Below, piece after piece: positions 53,316 through 61,119 of a stretch of DNA of 64,000 nucleotides; position 1 is the stretch's first letter; the number at the start of each line of letters is the position of its first letter. The notes under the pieces are model-generated. The model was not told the DNA's origin. It did not search any database and saw nothing but the letters and a program-made list of their open reading frames with translations. The stretch comes from Aphodovivens sp036306585 (GTDB taxonomy: Bacteria; Actinomycetota; Coriobacteriia; Coriobacteriales; Eggerthellaceae), in NCBI GenBank assembly GCA_036306585.1, contig JAXJZF010000002.1, positions 248,001-312,000 on the forward strand, in the 5' to 3' direction. Made by a program: the position numbers and the translations under genes.

Positions 53316-53645
53316 ATGGCTGAATCCACGAACAGCTACCCGGTCAACGGCTCCTCTGCGCTGAGCGTCGATTCTTACGCTCCCGCAAAAACACACATCA
53401 TCGACTTTCCCGCGAAAGCCAAACGTCCGCTTCATGACGATCCGGAGCAGGATCTGTTCCTTCTCGATAAAGATCGCTCCGTGCTCTCTATCGTCGCCGA
53501 CCGTTTCTGGCAGGGCGAGATGATGCATGCCTTGCGTTACGGTACCTGCGCCGGCAAAGCGACGGGGCGCATGAGCAGCCGGCAGGCCGCCGCCGCCGCC
53601 CTTGGTTTCTTTGTTTTCTTCATGGGCACCTTGCTATTCGTGTAG
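53316..53645 (+). CDS. SOS-controlled small tail-anchored protein, candidate division checkpoint factor
   Basis: 109 residues. Residues 1-50 are polar and Pro/Ser/Asp rich. Residues 51-88 form a conserved-looking core (DKDRSVLSIVADRFWQGEMM, then HALRYGTCAGKATGRMSSRQ). Residues 89-108 form one hydrophobic helix at the very C-terminus (AAAAALGFFVFFMGTLLFV), giving a tail-anchored topology. It is divergent from lexA and under two perfect LexA boxes. In B. subtilis (yneA), Corynebacterium (divS) and M. tuberculosis (chiZ) the lexA-divergent gene blocks division during SOS; in M. tuberculosis nrdR follows, as here. Those proteins have N-terminal membrane helices and often LysM; none is visible here, so homology is not shown and the role is inferred from position and control. 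Confidence 0.8.
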   Translation: MAESTNSYPVNGSSALSVDSYAPAKTHIIDFPAKAKRPLHDDPEQDLFLLDKDRSVLSIVADRFWQGEMMHALRYGTCAGKATGRMSSRQAAAAALGFFVFFMGTLLFV

Positions 53646-53661
53646 GTTGCCATTTAGTTCA

Positions 53662-53684
53662 CCACTGATGCTGCGATTCAGTGG
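53662..53684 (+). terminator. Hairpin after the SOS gene
   Basis: CCACTGA-N9-TCAGTGG, perfect 7-bp stem, no T-run. First of two hairpins in tandem. Confidence 0.4.
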
Positions 53685-53692
53685 CTGCGTTG

Positions 53693-53725
53693 GAAGGCCT
53701 TGGGTTCAAGGCCTTCTTCATTTTC
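53693..53725 (+). terminator. Intrinsic terminator before nrdR
   Basis: GAAGGCCTT-GGGTTC-AAGGCCTTC, perfect 9-bp stem followed by TTCATTTTC. Confidence 0.8.
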
Positions 53726-53804
53726 TAGTGAAATGTGGTAATCGGGGTAACGCGCTTTACCTTTAGGTTATTATGGATGATGTTCATCCAACAGAAGGAG
53801 CACG

Positions 53805-54251
53805 ATGCGCTGTCCAGCATGCGGTCATGTGGAATCCAAGGTCGTTGACTCTCGCCCCTCCGACGATGGCTCGGTCATTCGTCGACGAAGGGAATGTCTT
53901 GCTTGCGGCAGGCGATTTACAACATACGAGAGAGCAGAAGAAAACCCGTTGATCGTCGTAAAATCAGATGGATCGTCGGAGGCATACGACCGTCAAAAGC
54001 TCATGCGCGGACTCCTCATAGCATGCGCGAAGCGGCCCATAGCCCCCGAACAGATTTCCTCTTTGATCGATGATATCGAAACAGAGCTGAGAAACCGCAA
54101 CGAAATCGAGATCCGTTCGAAGGAGCTCGGCGACATGGCGATGAAGCGGCTCGCTAAACTTGATGACGTTGCCTATGTTCGCTTCGCAAGCGTGTATAAA
54201 GACTTCCAGAACATCGAAGAGTTCGCCGCGGCACTCGAGGAGCTTCACTGA
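53805..54251 (+). CDS. nrdR: Transcriptional repressor NrdR
   Basis: ATP/dATP-sensing repressor of ribonucleotide reductase genes. 148 residues. Zinc ribbon MRCPACGH...CLACGRRF at the N-terminus, then an ATP-cone (VVKSDGSSEAYDRQKLMRGL). AGAAGGAGCACG precedes the ATG. No nrd genes in this window; dut follows after 1 nt, so both act on dNTP balance. Confidence 0.97.
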   Translation: MRCPACGHVESKVVDSRPSDDGSVIRRRRECLACGRRFTTYERAEENPLIVVKSDGSSEAYDRQKLMRGLLIACAKRPIAPEQISSLIDDIETELRNRNEIEIRSKELGDMAMKRLAKLDDVAYVRFASVYKDFQNIEEFAAALEELH

Positions 54252-54252
54252 T

Positions 54253-54696
54253 ATGGCACTGACTATACCCGTACTTCAGATTGATTCCGATTTACCCCTT
54301 CCTCAAAACGCCTATACTGGCGATGGGGCAGTGGATCTTCGCTCAACCATTAATGCAACGCTTGCGCCTTTCGAGCGCATTCTCGTGCCCACGGGCATCG
54401 CAATCGAGCTGCCCGAAGGATATGCCGCGCTAGTGCTTCCACGCAGCGGCCTTGCCATCAATCATGGGGTCACCTTGGTGAATGCACCCGGTCTCATCGA
54501 TAGCAATTACCGAGGCGAGATCGGTGCGATCGTCATCAACATGGACCCGCATGAGCTCTTCGAGATTAAGCGGGGGGACAGGATTGCCCAGCTTATGGTG
54601 ATCAAAGTTGAAACACCCGCATTCCAACAAGTCGATATGCTATCAGATACCGATCGTGGTGCTGGCGGATTTGGAAGCAGTGGCGTTCAGTCGTAG
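54253..54696 (+). CDS. dut: dUTP diphosphatase
   Basis: Hydrolyses dUTP to dUMP, keeping uracil out of DNA. 147 residues, trimeric family with all five motifs: DGAVDLRS, PRSGLA, VNAPGLIDSNYRGEI, RGDRIAQLMV and the C-terminal RGAGGFGSSG. The longer open frame from 54160 overlaps nrdR and is rejected; the nrdR 3' end supplies GGAGC as ribosome binding site. Confidence 0.97.
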   Translation: MALTIPVLQIDSDLPLPQNAYTGDGAVDLRSTINATLAPFERILVPTGIAIELPEGYAALVLPRSGLAINHGVTLVNAPGLIDSNYRGEIGAIVINMDPHELFEIKRGDRIAQLMVIKVETPAFQQVDMLSDTDRGAGGFGSSGVQS

Positions 54697-54700
54697 CCCA

Positions 54701-54731
54701 AATATCATTAGAGTAACTCTAACGGTATACT
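54701..54731 (+). promoter_or_regulatory. MerR-type promoter with operator in a 19-bp spacer
   Basis: TATACT (54726-54731) is a good -10; 19 bp upstream is a poor -35, AATATC (54701-54706). The operator TTAGAGTAACTCTAA fills the over-long spacer. This is the geometry MerR-family activators need to untwist the promoter. The second operator copy lies just downstream and could give autorepression. Confidence 0.7.
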
Positions 54732-54753
54732 GTTAGAGTTACTCTAATGATAT
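54702..54753. repeat. 52-bp inverted repeat upstream of the MerR gene
   Basis: Perfect 22-bp arms (54702-54723 and 54732-54753) around an 8-bp centre GGTATACT. Each arm holds a 15-bp palindrome TTAGAGT-N-ACTCTAA (54708-54722 and 54733-54747). Confidence 0.97.
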
Positions 54754-54765
54754 GAGGTGAGACCG

Positions 54766-55257
54766 ATGGCCGAAGCGCATCCCAATGAATTGCTCGATCA
54801 ATCTAACGAATTGAGCATAGGCATCAGTGAGGTCGCCGAAATTACTGGCATTTCTGCTTTCACAATCCGATATTACGATAAGTGCGGTTTTTTCCCAGGT
54901 TTACAGCGAGGTAAACGAGGCATTCGCACTTTTACTGCGCGCGATGTCCGGCAGTTGAAACTTGTTGATGCGCTTCGTAGAAGCGGTCTATCCATCGACG
55001 GGATTCGTTACTATGTAAAGCTCATGAAAGCAGATGGACGCACGGCAAAGGATCGTGAGGCGATTCTGCAATCGCAGGCAGTTAACTTGGAATACCAAAT
55101 AGCTGAAGCACAGGAAAGCCTGCAGTTTCTAAAGGAGGAACTTAAAAGTTTGAAATACGCTCAAGAGCCGGAACGCGATTCACCTATTAGCGCTGTTTAC
55201 GACCAAACAGCCGACATTACCGCGAAAGCCATGAGTAAACAGTCATCCAAAGGTTAA
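54766..55257 (+). CDS. MerR-family transcriptional regulator
   Basis: 163 residues from the ATG behind GAGGTGAG; a GTG three codons earlier overlaps that site. N-terminal winged helix ISEVAEITGISAFTIRYYDK followed by LQRGKRGIRTFTARDVRQLK, then a long coiled coil for dimerisation (KDREAILQSQAVNLEYQIAE). The C-terminus is short with no metal-binding cysteine cluster, which fits the NmlR/AdhR-like group more than metal sensors. The effector is unknown. Codon use and GC are lower than in the core genes around it. Confidence 0.88.
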   Translation: MAEAHPNELLDQSNELSIGISEVAEITGISAFTIRYYDKCGFFPGLQRGKRGIRTFTARDVRQLKLVDALRRSGLSIDGIRYYVKLMKADGRTAKDREAILQSQAVNLEYQIAEAQESLQFLKEELKSLKYAQEPERDSPISAVYDQTADITAKAMSKQSSKG

Positions 55258-55424
55258 ACAGGGCTTTAGAACGGCCCTTAGAACCTCGAATTGCAAACCA
55301 TCAGATCAAAGCCTGCATTTTTACGGAACTTCACAAGGAATGCAGCTATTTAAGTAATCTATTTGCAAAATGCTGATAATATATGTTATGTCAACTTAGA
55401 TTACGTTATCGATTTCTTGATATC

Positions 55425-55889
55425 TTATGAAGCCAGCTTGCGCATTACTTGTTGCAGCAACGCACTGCATCCCTTGCGCACATCATGATAAGTCGTGTTG
55501 AAATCGCCGGTGTACCACGGGTCGGCAATGCTGCGGTCCTCGCCACAGAAATCGAGCAGTTTTGAGATCTTCCCTTCAGGATCGCCACCGCATAGTAGCT
55601 TCATGCTTCTTACGTTTGCGGCATCCATCCCGATAAGGATATCGAACTCTTCGTAATCCGCCGGCTTCATCTGCCGCGCCCGCTTTTCCGTGCAGTCGAT
55701 GTTATGGGAATGGAGGATCTTCCGCGTTTCCCTATGCACGGGGTTCCCCAATTCCTCGGCGCTGGTCGCTGCTGATTCTATATGAAAGCTATCAGCAAGT
55801 CCCGCCCGTTCGACCAAGTCAGCCATGACGAATTCCGCCATCGGCGATCTGCAGATGTTGCCGTGGCATACGAACAGGATTGATATCAT
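55425..55889 (-). CDS. Low-molecular-weight protein tyrosine phosphatase
   Basis: 154 residues. P-loop C8-x5-R14 in VCHGNICRS and the general acid loop IADPWYTGDF near residue 121 are complete, so it should be active. Substrates in relatives are tyrosine kinases of exopolysaccharide synthesis or secreted host-directed targets; an arsenate reductase role is less likely given the DPWY loop. It is leftward, and its upstream region contains the third copy of the MerR operator. Confidence 0.92.
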   Translation of the reverse strand: MISILFVCHGNICRSPMAEFVMADLVERAGLADSFHIESAATSAEELGNPVHRETRKILHSHNIDCTEKRARQMKPADYEEFDILIGMDAANVRSMKLLCGGDPEGKISKLLDFCGEDRSIADPWYTGDFNTTYHDVRKGCSALLQQVMRKLAS

Positions 55890-55973
55890 TGGATGCTTCC
55901 TTCAGGTACTTCCTTATAATGAAAAGTATGGCACAAAGCAGCAAAGCAATTTATGTTGACACCTGATTTCTGC

Positions 55974-55990
55974 ATTAGAGTAACTCTAAT
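55974..55990. promoter_or_regulatory. Third copy of the MerR operator
   Basis: ATTAGAGTAACTCTAAT, 17-bp perfect palindrome identical in its core to the copies at 54708 and 54733. On the plus strand it is flanked by TTCTGC (55968-55973) and CATAAT (55994-55999) with 20-bp spacing, again MerR-like; on the minus strand no good -10 is seen. It therefore points to the lipoprotein gene, though control of the phosphatase is not excluded. Confidence 0.8.
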
Positions 55991-56081
55991 GTTCATAATA
56001 TTCACAGCCTCCTGCCTCTTAGCTGCTTGCAATATTCTGGCTGAATACTGACGGGGCTCGATCCAGGCACATTATTCAGGC

Positions 56082-56090
56082 TGCTATAAT
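56082..56090 (+). promoter_or_regulatory. Extended -10 upstream of the lipoprotein gene
   Basis: TGC-TATAAT, consensus extended -10, 69 nt before the start. A second possible promoter besides the MerR-type one. Confidence 0.5.
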
Positions 56091-56158
56091 GATTAAGGGG
56101 TCAGCCTCCGGCTCGATTAAAGAGACCATCTTATCAGCATCCCAGGAAAGGCGGTATC

Positions 56159-56737
56159 ATGATTATGCTTGCCACCAAACCCTTACGCATCGTTTTAGTC
56201 TCAGTCTGCTCCGTGCTTCTAGTGCTCGCAGGAATCGCTCTGTCCTCCTGCGGACCCAACCATGAGCAGGCCATCCGCGACTCGCTGACGCAAGAACTCG
56301 AAAGCATCAAGAACCTTGAGGAATCCTACTTAAGTCAGCTGACTTCCGATTCAGACGTGAGCGAACTTTCCCAGTTCGGAATAGATCCCAACGAATTCTT
56401 CAAGCAGCTACTTGACGGGTTCGACTATCAGATTCAATCGGTCACCGTTGACGGGGAAACCGCTGATGCAACGGTTGTGATCTCAATGAAGAGCATGTCA
56501 GATTTCGCGGCCAACCTCGAGCAATCCATGCAAGACCTCCTTGCCGACGAATCGTTGACCTCTCTTTCAGAAGACGAGATCTACGCCAAAGTGGGTGAAA
56601 GCATCATGAACGATGTAACCGAGCTGCCGGTTACGCAATTCGATCCCGTAACTATCACCTATCAGCTGACCGATGACACGTGGACGCCCACGGAGGACTC
56701 GATGGAGAACCTCGAAACCGCGATGCTCGGCAACTAG
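56159..56737 (+). CDS. Predicted lipoprotein of unknown function
   Basis: 192 residues. A signal peptide with a clear lipobox (IALSSC, lipidated C31) is followed by a helical segment and a compact alpha/beta domain with many acidic residues (SVTVDGETADATVVISMKSM). No family recognised; the fold may be of the small NTF2- or cystatin-like kind seen in other Gram-positive lipoproteins, but I cannot show this. AAAGGCGG gives the start. Its stop overlaps the 3' end of the convergent thioesterase gene by 4 nt. Confidence 0.8.
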   Translation: MIMLATKPLRIVLVSVCSVLLVLAGIALSSCGPNHEQAIRDSLTQELESIKNLEESYLSQLTSDSDVSELSQFGIDPNEFFKQLLDGFDYQIQSVTVDGETADATVVISMKSMSDFAANLEQSMQDLLADESLTSLSEDEIYAKVGESIMNDVTELPVTQFDPVTITYQLTDDTWTPTEDSMENLETAMLGN

Positions 56738-57171
56738 CTTCGCTCCAAAGCTTCTTGGTAAAGCCTATAGAGATCAGGGGCCGCTTTCTTCATGCTAACC
56801 GGCTTGAAGGAGGCGGCTTCGACTATGCAATGAACGCTTTCGCCAGTGCAGTTCGGTCTTTCCCCCGCCTCCATCGCCTCTTCGCATTCGAAAACCTCAT
56901 ACGAAAACGTCACCTTCATGGCCGATAGCGCTTTCACCGCAGTACGCACGACCGGCTGCTGGCCGTACCGCAACGGTTTTCCATAGTGGAGCTCCATCGA
57001 CACTACCGGAGACATGTACCCGTCCGTTTCTAGGCGCACATAGGAGTACCCGAGCTTTTCGAGGAAATCGGTGCGGGCATCTTCGAAGTACAGAACGTAG
57101 TTCGCATGATGGACGACTCCCATCATATCGGTTTCGGCGTATCGGATGCTAAATGGCATCGTTGACTGCAT
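56734..57171 (-). CDS. Hotdog-fold acyl-CoA thioesterase (4HBT family)
   Basis: 145 residues from the ATG at 57171; a GTG at 57183 is possible. YAETDMMGVVHHANYVLYFE contains the catalytic Asp (D15) of the YbgC/4-hydroxybenzoyl-CoA thioesterase group. It is divergent from menA with only 40 bp between. Since 1,4-dihydroxy-2-naphthoyl-CoA hydrolases belong to this fold and give the substrate of MenA, a menI role is plausible but not shown. Confidence 0.88.
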   Translation of the reverse strand: MQSTMPFSIRYAETDMMGVVHHANYVLYFEDARTDFLEKLGYSYVRLETDGYMSPVVSMELHYGKPLRYGQQPVVRTAVKALSAMKVTFSYEVFECEEAMEAGERPNCTGESVHCIVEAASFKPVSMKKAAPDLYRLYQEALERS

Positions 57172-57198
57172 TTTAGGATTCACACCCTCTCAATCAGC

Positions 57199-57204
57199 TA
57201 CAAT
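57199..57204 (+). promoter_or_regulatory. -10 of a leaderless menA transcript
   Basis: TACAAT (preceded by AGC) ends 7 nt before the menA ATG at 57212; no ribosome binding site lies between. Confidence 0.6.
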
Positions 57205-57211
57205 AGTCGCT

Positions 57212-58174
57212 ATGGTTACTATCGTATCGCACAATGAAACAGACGGCGCGTCCGACTACGAACATCTAACCCCGCGCATGGCTCTAGATCTTGCTGCACC
57301 CCACACCTGGGTTGCAGCCGTGTTGCCCTCGCTGGCAGCCGTTGCCTGCGCATCAGCGCAAGGCTACCCCATCTCCATCAGCTTGGCTATAGTGCTAATG
57401 ATGATCTGCATCCTCATGCAATCAGCAACCAACACCTTCAATGACTACTACGACTATGTGAAGGGATCGGATACCGCAGATGACGACGTCGACCCCACCG
57501 ATGCCGTACTGGTTTACAACAACGTTAACCCGAAAACGGCTTTGACTCTCGCCGTCGGCTTCTTAGCTACAGCATTCGTTCTGGGCGCCTACGTCATCTG
57601 GCTTGCAGGATGGATCCCACTTGCATTGGGTGTGATTGCCGCATTTGTGGTAGTCCTCTATTCAGCAGGTAAAACGCCAATCTCCTACTTGCCCGTCGGA
57701 GAATTGACGAGCGGGTTTGTCATGGGAGGCATAATTCCGCTTGCCTGCTACCAGGCACTCACTCGCGTTTTCGATCCGATAATGCTCGTGTGGGCATTGC
57801 CAACCATCATCACCGTGGGACTCATCATGCTCACGAACAACACCTGCGACATCGAAAAGGATATCGAAGCAGGTAGGAAAACCCTGCCCGTCCTCCTCGG
57901 CCGCAAGACTGCGCGCAACCTCTACCATGCCCTTTTGGCGCTGTGCATTCTGATGATGTTCGTCAATGTGCTTGTGTGGTACAGGTCCGGATGGGTCGTC
58001 CTCGTCTTCATGCTTGCTGCGAGCATCCCACTGTTGAAAGCCATGCTCGCAAATCCGCTGGCGCCCAACACGCGCATCGCCGGCATGTCGCAAATCTGCA
58101 GCTTGAACATCTGCTTGGGCGCCTTCTACGCAGCTGCCATCTTCTCAAGCACTACGAGCATGCTAATCATGTAA
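57212..58174 (+). CDS. menA: 1,4-dihydroxy-2-naphthoate polyprenyltransferase (UbiA family)
   Basis: Integral membrane enzyme attaching the isoprenoid tail in menaquinone synthesis. 320 residues with eight or nine transmembrane helices. Both Asp-rich motifs are present: NTFNDYYDYVKGSDTADD near residue 74 and NNTCDIEKDIEAGRKTLP near residue 209. The second has the MenA-like spacing. The upstream in-frame start at 57146 overlaps the thioesterase gene. MenA fits the quinone-based anaerobic respiration of this group. Confidence 0.9.
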   Translation: MVTIVSHNETDGASDYEHLTPRMALDLAAPHTWVAAVLPSLAAVACASAQGYPISISLAIVLMMICILMQSATNTFNDYYDYVKGSDTADDDVDPTDAVLVYNNVNPKTALTLAVGFLATAFVLGAYVIWLAGWIPLALGVIAAFVVVLYSAGKTPISYLPVGELTSGFVMGGIIPLACYQALTRVFDPIMLVWALPTIITVGLIMLTNNTCDIEKDIEAGRKTLPVLLGRKTARNLYHALLALCILMMFVNVLVWYRSGWVVLVFMLAASIPLLKAMLANPLAPNTRIAGMSQICSLNICLGAFYAAAIFSSTTSMLIM

Positions 58175-58207
58175 CCTGTACCCCCTTCGCATAAGGAGCA
58201 GCGCTTA

Positions 58208-58732
58208 ATGAGCACTTTCACAACCGTTTGTTTTGCAATAGCAGCCGTTTTGACGGTTGCCTCCGTTGCCTTCACCGCGAAATTGTATAAAGGCGAGTGG
58301 CTTCTGTTCGTCATCGGGCGGCAAGTATTCACTGATGATGCGGAGAAGATGGACGGGTTTAGGAGGACCGGCAAACGCATGGCGTTGGTAACCGCAACAT
58401 TCACTTTGCTCATGGTCACGATCGTCTGGTACAAGGCAGCAGAACTCGCGGGTCAGGGCACGCTTAAAACCATTGGGCTGCACGCCAACAACATTGCTTT
58501 CCTGCTGTTCATAATCGCGCTCATTGCCTTCTACCTGCTGCAACGGATTGATAAGAACAAAGAGAGCAAGTTGGCACGCGTAAATAAAAAGGACACGTCC
58601 AGCGCAGCAGCCCGAATGGCGCGACGTGCCCAAAAAGCCCGCGTGGACTCCTTCCCCACTGCAAGCATCGTCTTTCTAATCGTCATCGCGGTTGCGGCGT
58701 TCGGAACGGGACTGTTGTTCTCCGGCATGTAA
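58208..58732 (+). CDS. Four-helix membrane protein of unknown function
   Basis: 174 residues with hydrophobic segments near 5-25, 58-78, 93-113 and 150-172. A conserved-looking loop (FVIGRQVFTDDAEKMDGFRR) follows helix 1, vaguely like DUF3784-type small membrane proteins, but I cannot confirm that. AAGGAGCAG precedes the ATG. It is 33 nt behind menA and probably in its operon. Confidence 0.75.
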   Translation: MSTFTTVCFAIAAVLTVASVAFTAKLYKGEWLLFVIGRQVFTDDAEKMDGFRRTGKRMALVTATFTLLMVTIVWYKAAELAGQGTLKTIGLHANNIAFLLFIIALIAFYLLQRIDKNKESKLARVNKKDTSSAAARMARRAQKARVDSFPTASIVFLIVIAVAAFGTGLLFSGM

Positions 58733-58765
58733 GAACCCTTGTTTTGGTGAATACCTTCTCGCCTG

Positions 58766-59719
58766 CTAGCTCCATTGAATCTGAATCTTATCTCGGAACA
58801 AACTGCATAGCTTCGAGCAATCGAATGTTGGCAGGATATCCTCCGGCATGCAGGGTTGCTCGTCGGGGATAAGACCAGTCAGCCACGCAAGATGCCCGAT
58901 AATCCCAGCAGGTGACCGGAACCGCTGCAGCAAAGCATCTAACGAGGCGTCATGATCGCGTTTGGAAAGGCGTCTATCGCGCTCGGAAACCAATAGGGGA
59001 ATATGCGAGTACACGGGATGTGGCAACCCGAGAAGCGTTTGCAAGTGGACTTGCTGGGGCGTCGAACATAGGAGATCGACGCCGCGGACGACCGAAGTGA
59101 TCCCTTGTTGCGCGTCGTCCACGACAACGGCCAGGTGATAGGCGAAGGCTCCATCGGATCGCCTGATGAGAAAATCGCCGCACTCCTTGGCAAGATTTTG
59201 CGCATACCGCCCTTGGATCATATCGTCGATCTCAACGGTCTCATGGGGAACGATCAGCCGGAAGGCAGGATCTTTGGCCTTGGCTTTTTCCCGCTGCTGC
59301 CCGAGTGTCAGATGCTTGCAGGTACCAGGGTATACCAGCTTCTCGCCGCGATGGGGAGCGGAAGCCGCATGCAGATCTGCGCGTGAGCAGAAGCACGGAT
59401 ACGTTAGACCATCGGCAGCTAGCTGATCGAAAGCAGCCTGATAGGCGGCATCTCGATCGTGTTGAAAGTACGGCCCTTCATCCCATGTAAGGCCGAGGGA
59501 CTCGAAGTCGCGTTGGATGGCGTCGATGAACTGCGGCTTCGATCGTTGACGGTCGAGGTCCTCGATGCGCAGCACGATACACCCGCCTTGCGACTTGGCG
59601 ATAAGCCACGCCATAAGTGCGGCGAAGACGTTCCCGGCGTGCATGCGACCCGTGGGGGAAGGCGCGAACCTTCCCACCACCGGACGTTGGGAATCGCTAT
59701 TTCCTGAGATCGTCGACAT
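58766..59719 (-). CDS. gluQ: Glutamyl-Q tRNA(Asp) synthetase
   Basis: Truncated GluRS paralogue that attaches glutamate to queuosine in tRNA(Asp). 317 residues. HIGH-like APSPTGRMHAGN, zinc site CFCSR...YPGTC, and KMSKS-like RLSKRDHD. It lacks the anticodon-binding domain, as is usual. Its start overlaps the paaK 3' end by 23 nt. Confidence 0.93.
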   Translation of the reverse strand: MSTISGNSDSQRPVVGRFAPSPTGRMHAGNVFAALMAWLIAKSQGGCIVLRIEDLDRQRSKPQFIDAIQRDFESLGLTWDEGPYFQHDRDAAYQAAFDQLAADGLTYPCFCSRADLHAASAPHRGEKLVYPGTCKHLTLGQQREKAKAKDPAFRLIVPHETVEIDDMIQGRYAQNLAKECGDFLIRRSDGAFAYHLAVVVDDAQQGITSVVRGVDLLCSTPQQVHLQTLLGLPHPVYSHIPLLVSERDRRLSKRDHDASLDALLQRFRSPAGIIGHLAWLTGLIPDEQPCMPEDILPTFDCSKLCSLFRDKIQIQWS

Positions 59720-61094
59720 GCTTCGCTTTACCGGAAACGCGCTGAATGCCGCCCGGTTCGACCAGCTGAACGCGAACGCTCACCAAAAGCACGCTCTTAA
59801 GCTTCTCGGCGATGAAGGCACGGTACTTGTCCATCTCCTCGAAGGAATCCGAGAACGCTTCAGGTTTGATCTCGGTTTGCACGGTCATGCGATCCAGGCC
59901 GTCGACCTCGTCCACGATGATGTGGTAATACGGCGTGACCCCATCGATGCCGGAAAGAACATCCTCAACCTGACTGGGGAAGACATTGGTACCGCGGATG
60001 ATGAGCATGTCGTCGCTGCGGGAGCGCACCTTCTGCATACGCGCATGCGTTCGGCCGCATGCGCATGGCTCGGTCACGACGCGCGTGAGGTCATGCGTGC
60101 GATAGCGCAGCACAGGAATGGCCTGCTTGTCCAATGGGGTCAGGACAAGCTCGCCCATCTCGCCCTCAGGAACGGGTTCGCCGGTTTCGGGGTCGACGAC
60201 TTCCCACAGGAAGTGATCTTCGGCGATATGCTGCATGTCACGGCTCGCAAGGCATTCGCCCGACACGCCGGGGCCCATGACCTCGGTCAGACCGTAGTTG
60301 TCGGTGCATACGATGTGCATACGGTTTTCTATCTCACGCTTCAAACCGGGCGGACACGGCTCGCCACCGAACAAGCCGACGCGCAGCGTCGAGGTGGACC
60401 AATCGTAGCCCATCCTCTCCCCCACCTCGCAGATATGCAGCGCATACGTAGGCGTTGCAACTAAAACAGTTGTGCCGTAGTCCTGAATCATCTGGATTTG
60501 GCGCTCGGTGTTGCCCGAGCCTGCGGGGATCATCATGCAGCCAAGCTTCTGCAGGCCGTAATGCAAGCCGAAGCCTCCCGTGAACATGCCGTAGCCGAAA
60601 GCCATCTGAACGCGGTCAGATGGCAATACGCCCGCCATCTGCGAGAGACGCGCAATGCAGTCACTCCATACATGCATGTCATTGGCGTTGTAGCCCACGA
60701 CAATAGGCTTGCCCGTGGTTCCAGAAGAGGCATGAAGCTCCACCACCTCATCGAGAGGCACAGCGAACAAACCGTAGGGGAACGTGTCGCGAAGCGTCGT
60801 CTTATCAGTGAAGGGAAGCTTGCGCACATCGTCGAGCGTCTTGATGTCGGCAGGCGAAACCTCCATGGCGTCCATTTTCTCACGATACCAGGGCACGCGC
60901 TCGTACGTCCACTCGACTTGCGCAATCAGCTTTTCCAACTGAATAGCGCGAATGCGCTCGCGAGACGCGCATTCGATGGTCCGGTCGTAAATAGGCAGCT
61001 TTTCGAATTGGCCGGCTTCGGCAGCGGCAAGAGCGGCGCCCTTGACCGTCACATCGATCGGGTTATCCGTATTGGTGTTCATCGATTTGCTCAC
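59697..61094 (-). CDS. paaK: Phenylacetate-CoA ligase
   Basis: AMP-forming aryl-CoA ligase. 465 residues from a GTG with a GGAGG 6 nt upstream; an ATG four codons in is weaker. AMP-binding loop ASSGTTGKP, YGLTEVMGPG and the C-terminal hinge RSRSDDMLIIRGTNVFPSQV are typical. Its neighbours iorA and iorB turn arylpyruvates into arylacetyl-CoA. PaaK can then interconvert the CoA ester and free arylacetate, or activate exogenous arylacetate. Confidence 0.93.
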   Translation of the reverse strand: MSKSMNTNTDNPIDVTVKGAALAAAEAGQFEKLPIYDRTIECASRERIRAIQLEKLIAQVEWTYERVPWYREKMDAMEVSPADIKTLDDVRKLPFTDKTTLRDTFPYGLFAVPLDEVVELHASSGTTGKPIVVGYNANDMHVWSDCIARLSQMAGVLPSDRVQMAFGYGMFTGGFGLHYGLQKLGCMMIPAGSGNTERQIQMIQDYGTTVLVATPTYALHICEVGERMGYDWSTSTLRVGLFGGEPCPPGLKREIENRMHIVCTDNYGLTEVMGPGVSGECLASRDMQHIAEDHFLWEVVDPETGEPVPEGEMGELVLTPLDKQAIPVLRYRTHDLTRVVTEPCACGRTHARMQKVRSRSDDMLIIRGTNVFPSQVEDVLSGIDGVTPYYHIIVDEVDGLDRMTVQTEIKPEAFSDSFEEMDKYRAFIAEKLKSVLLVSVRVQLVEPGGIQRVSGKAKHVDDLRK

Positions 61095-61119
61095 TGAAAT
61101 CCTCCCTGCAATCCCCGCA

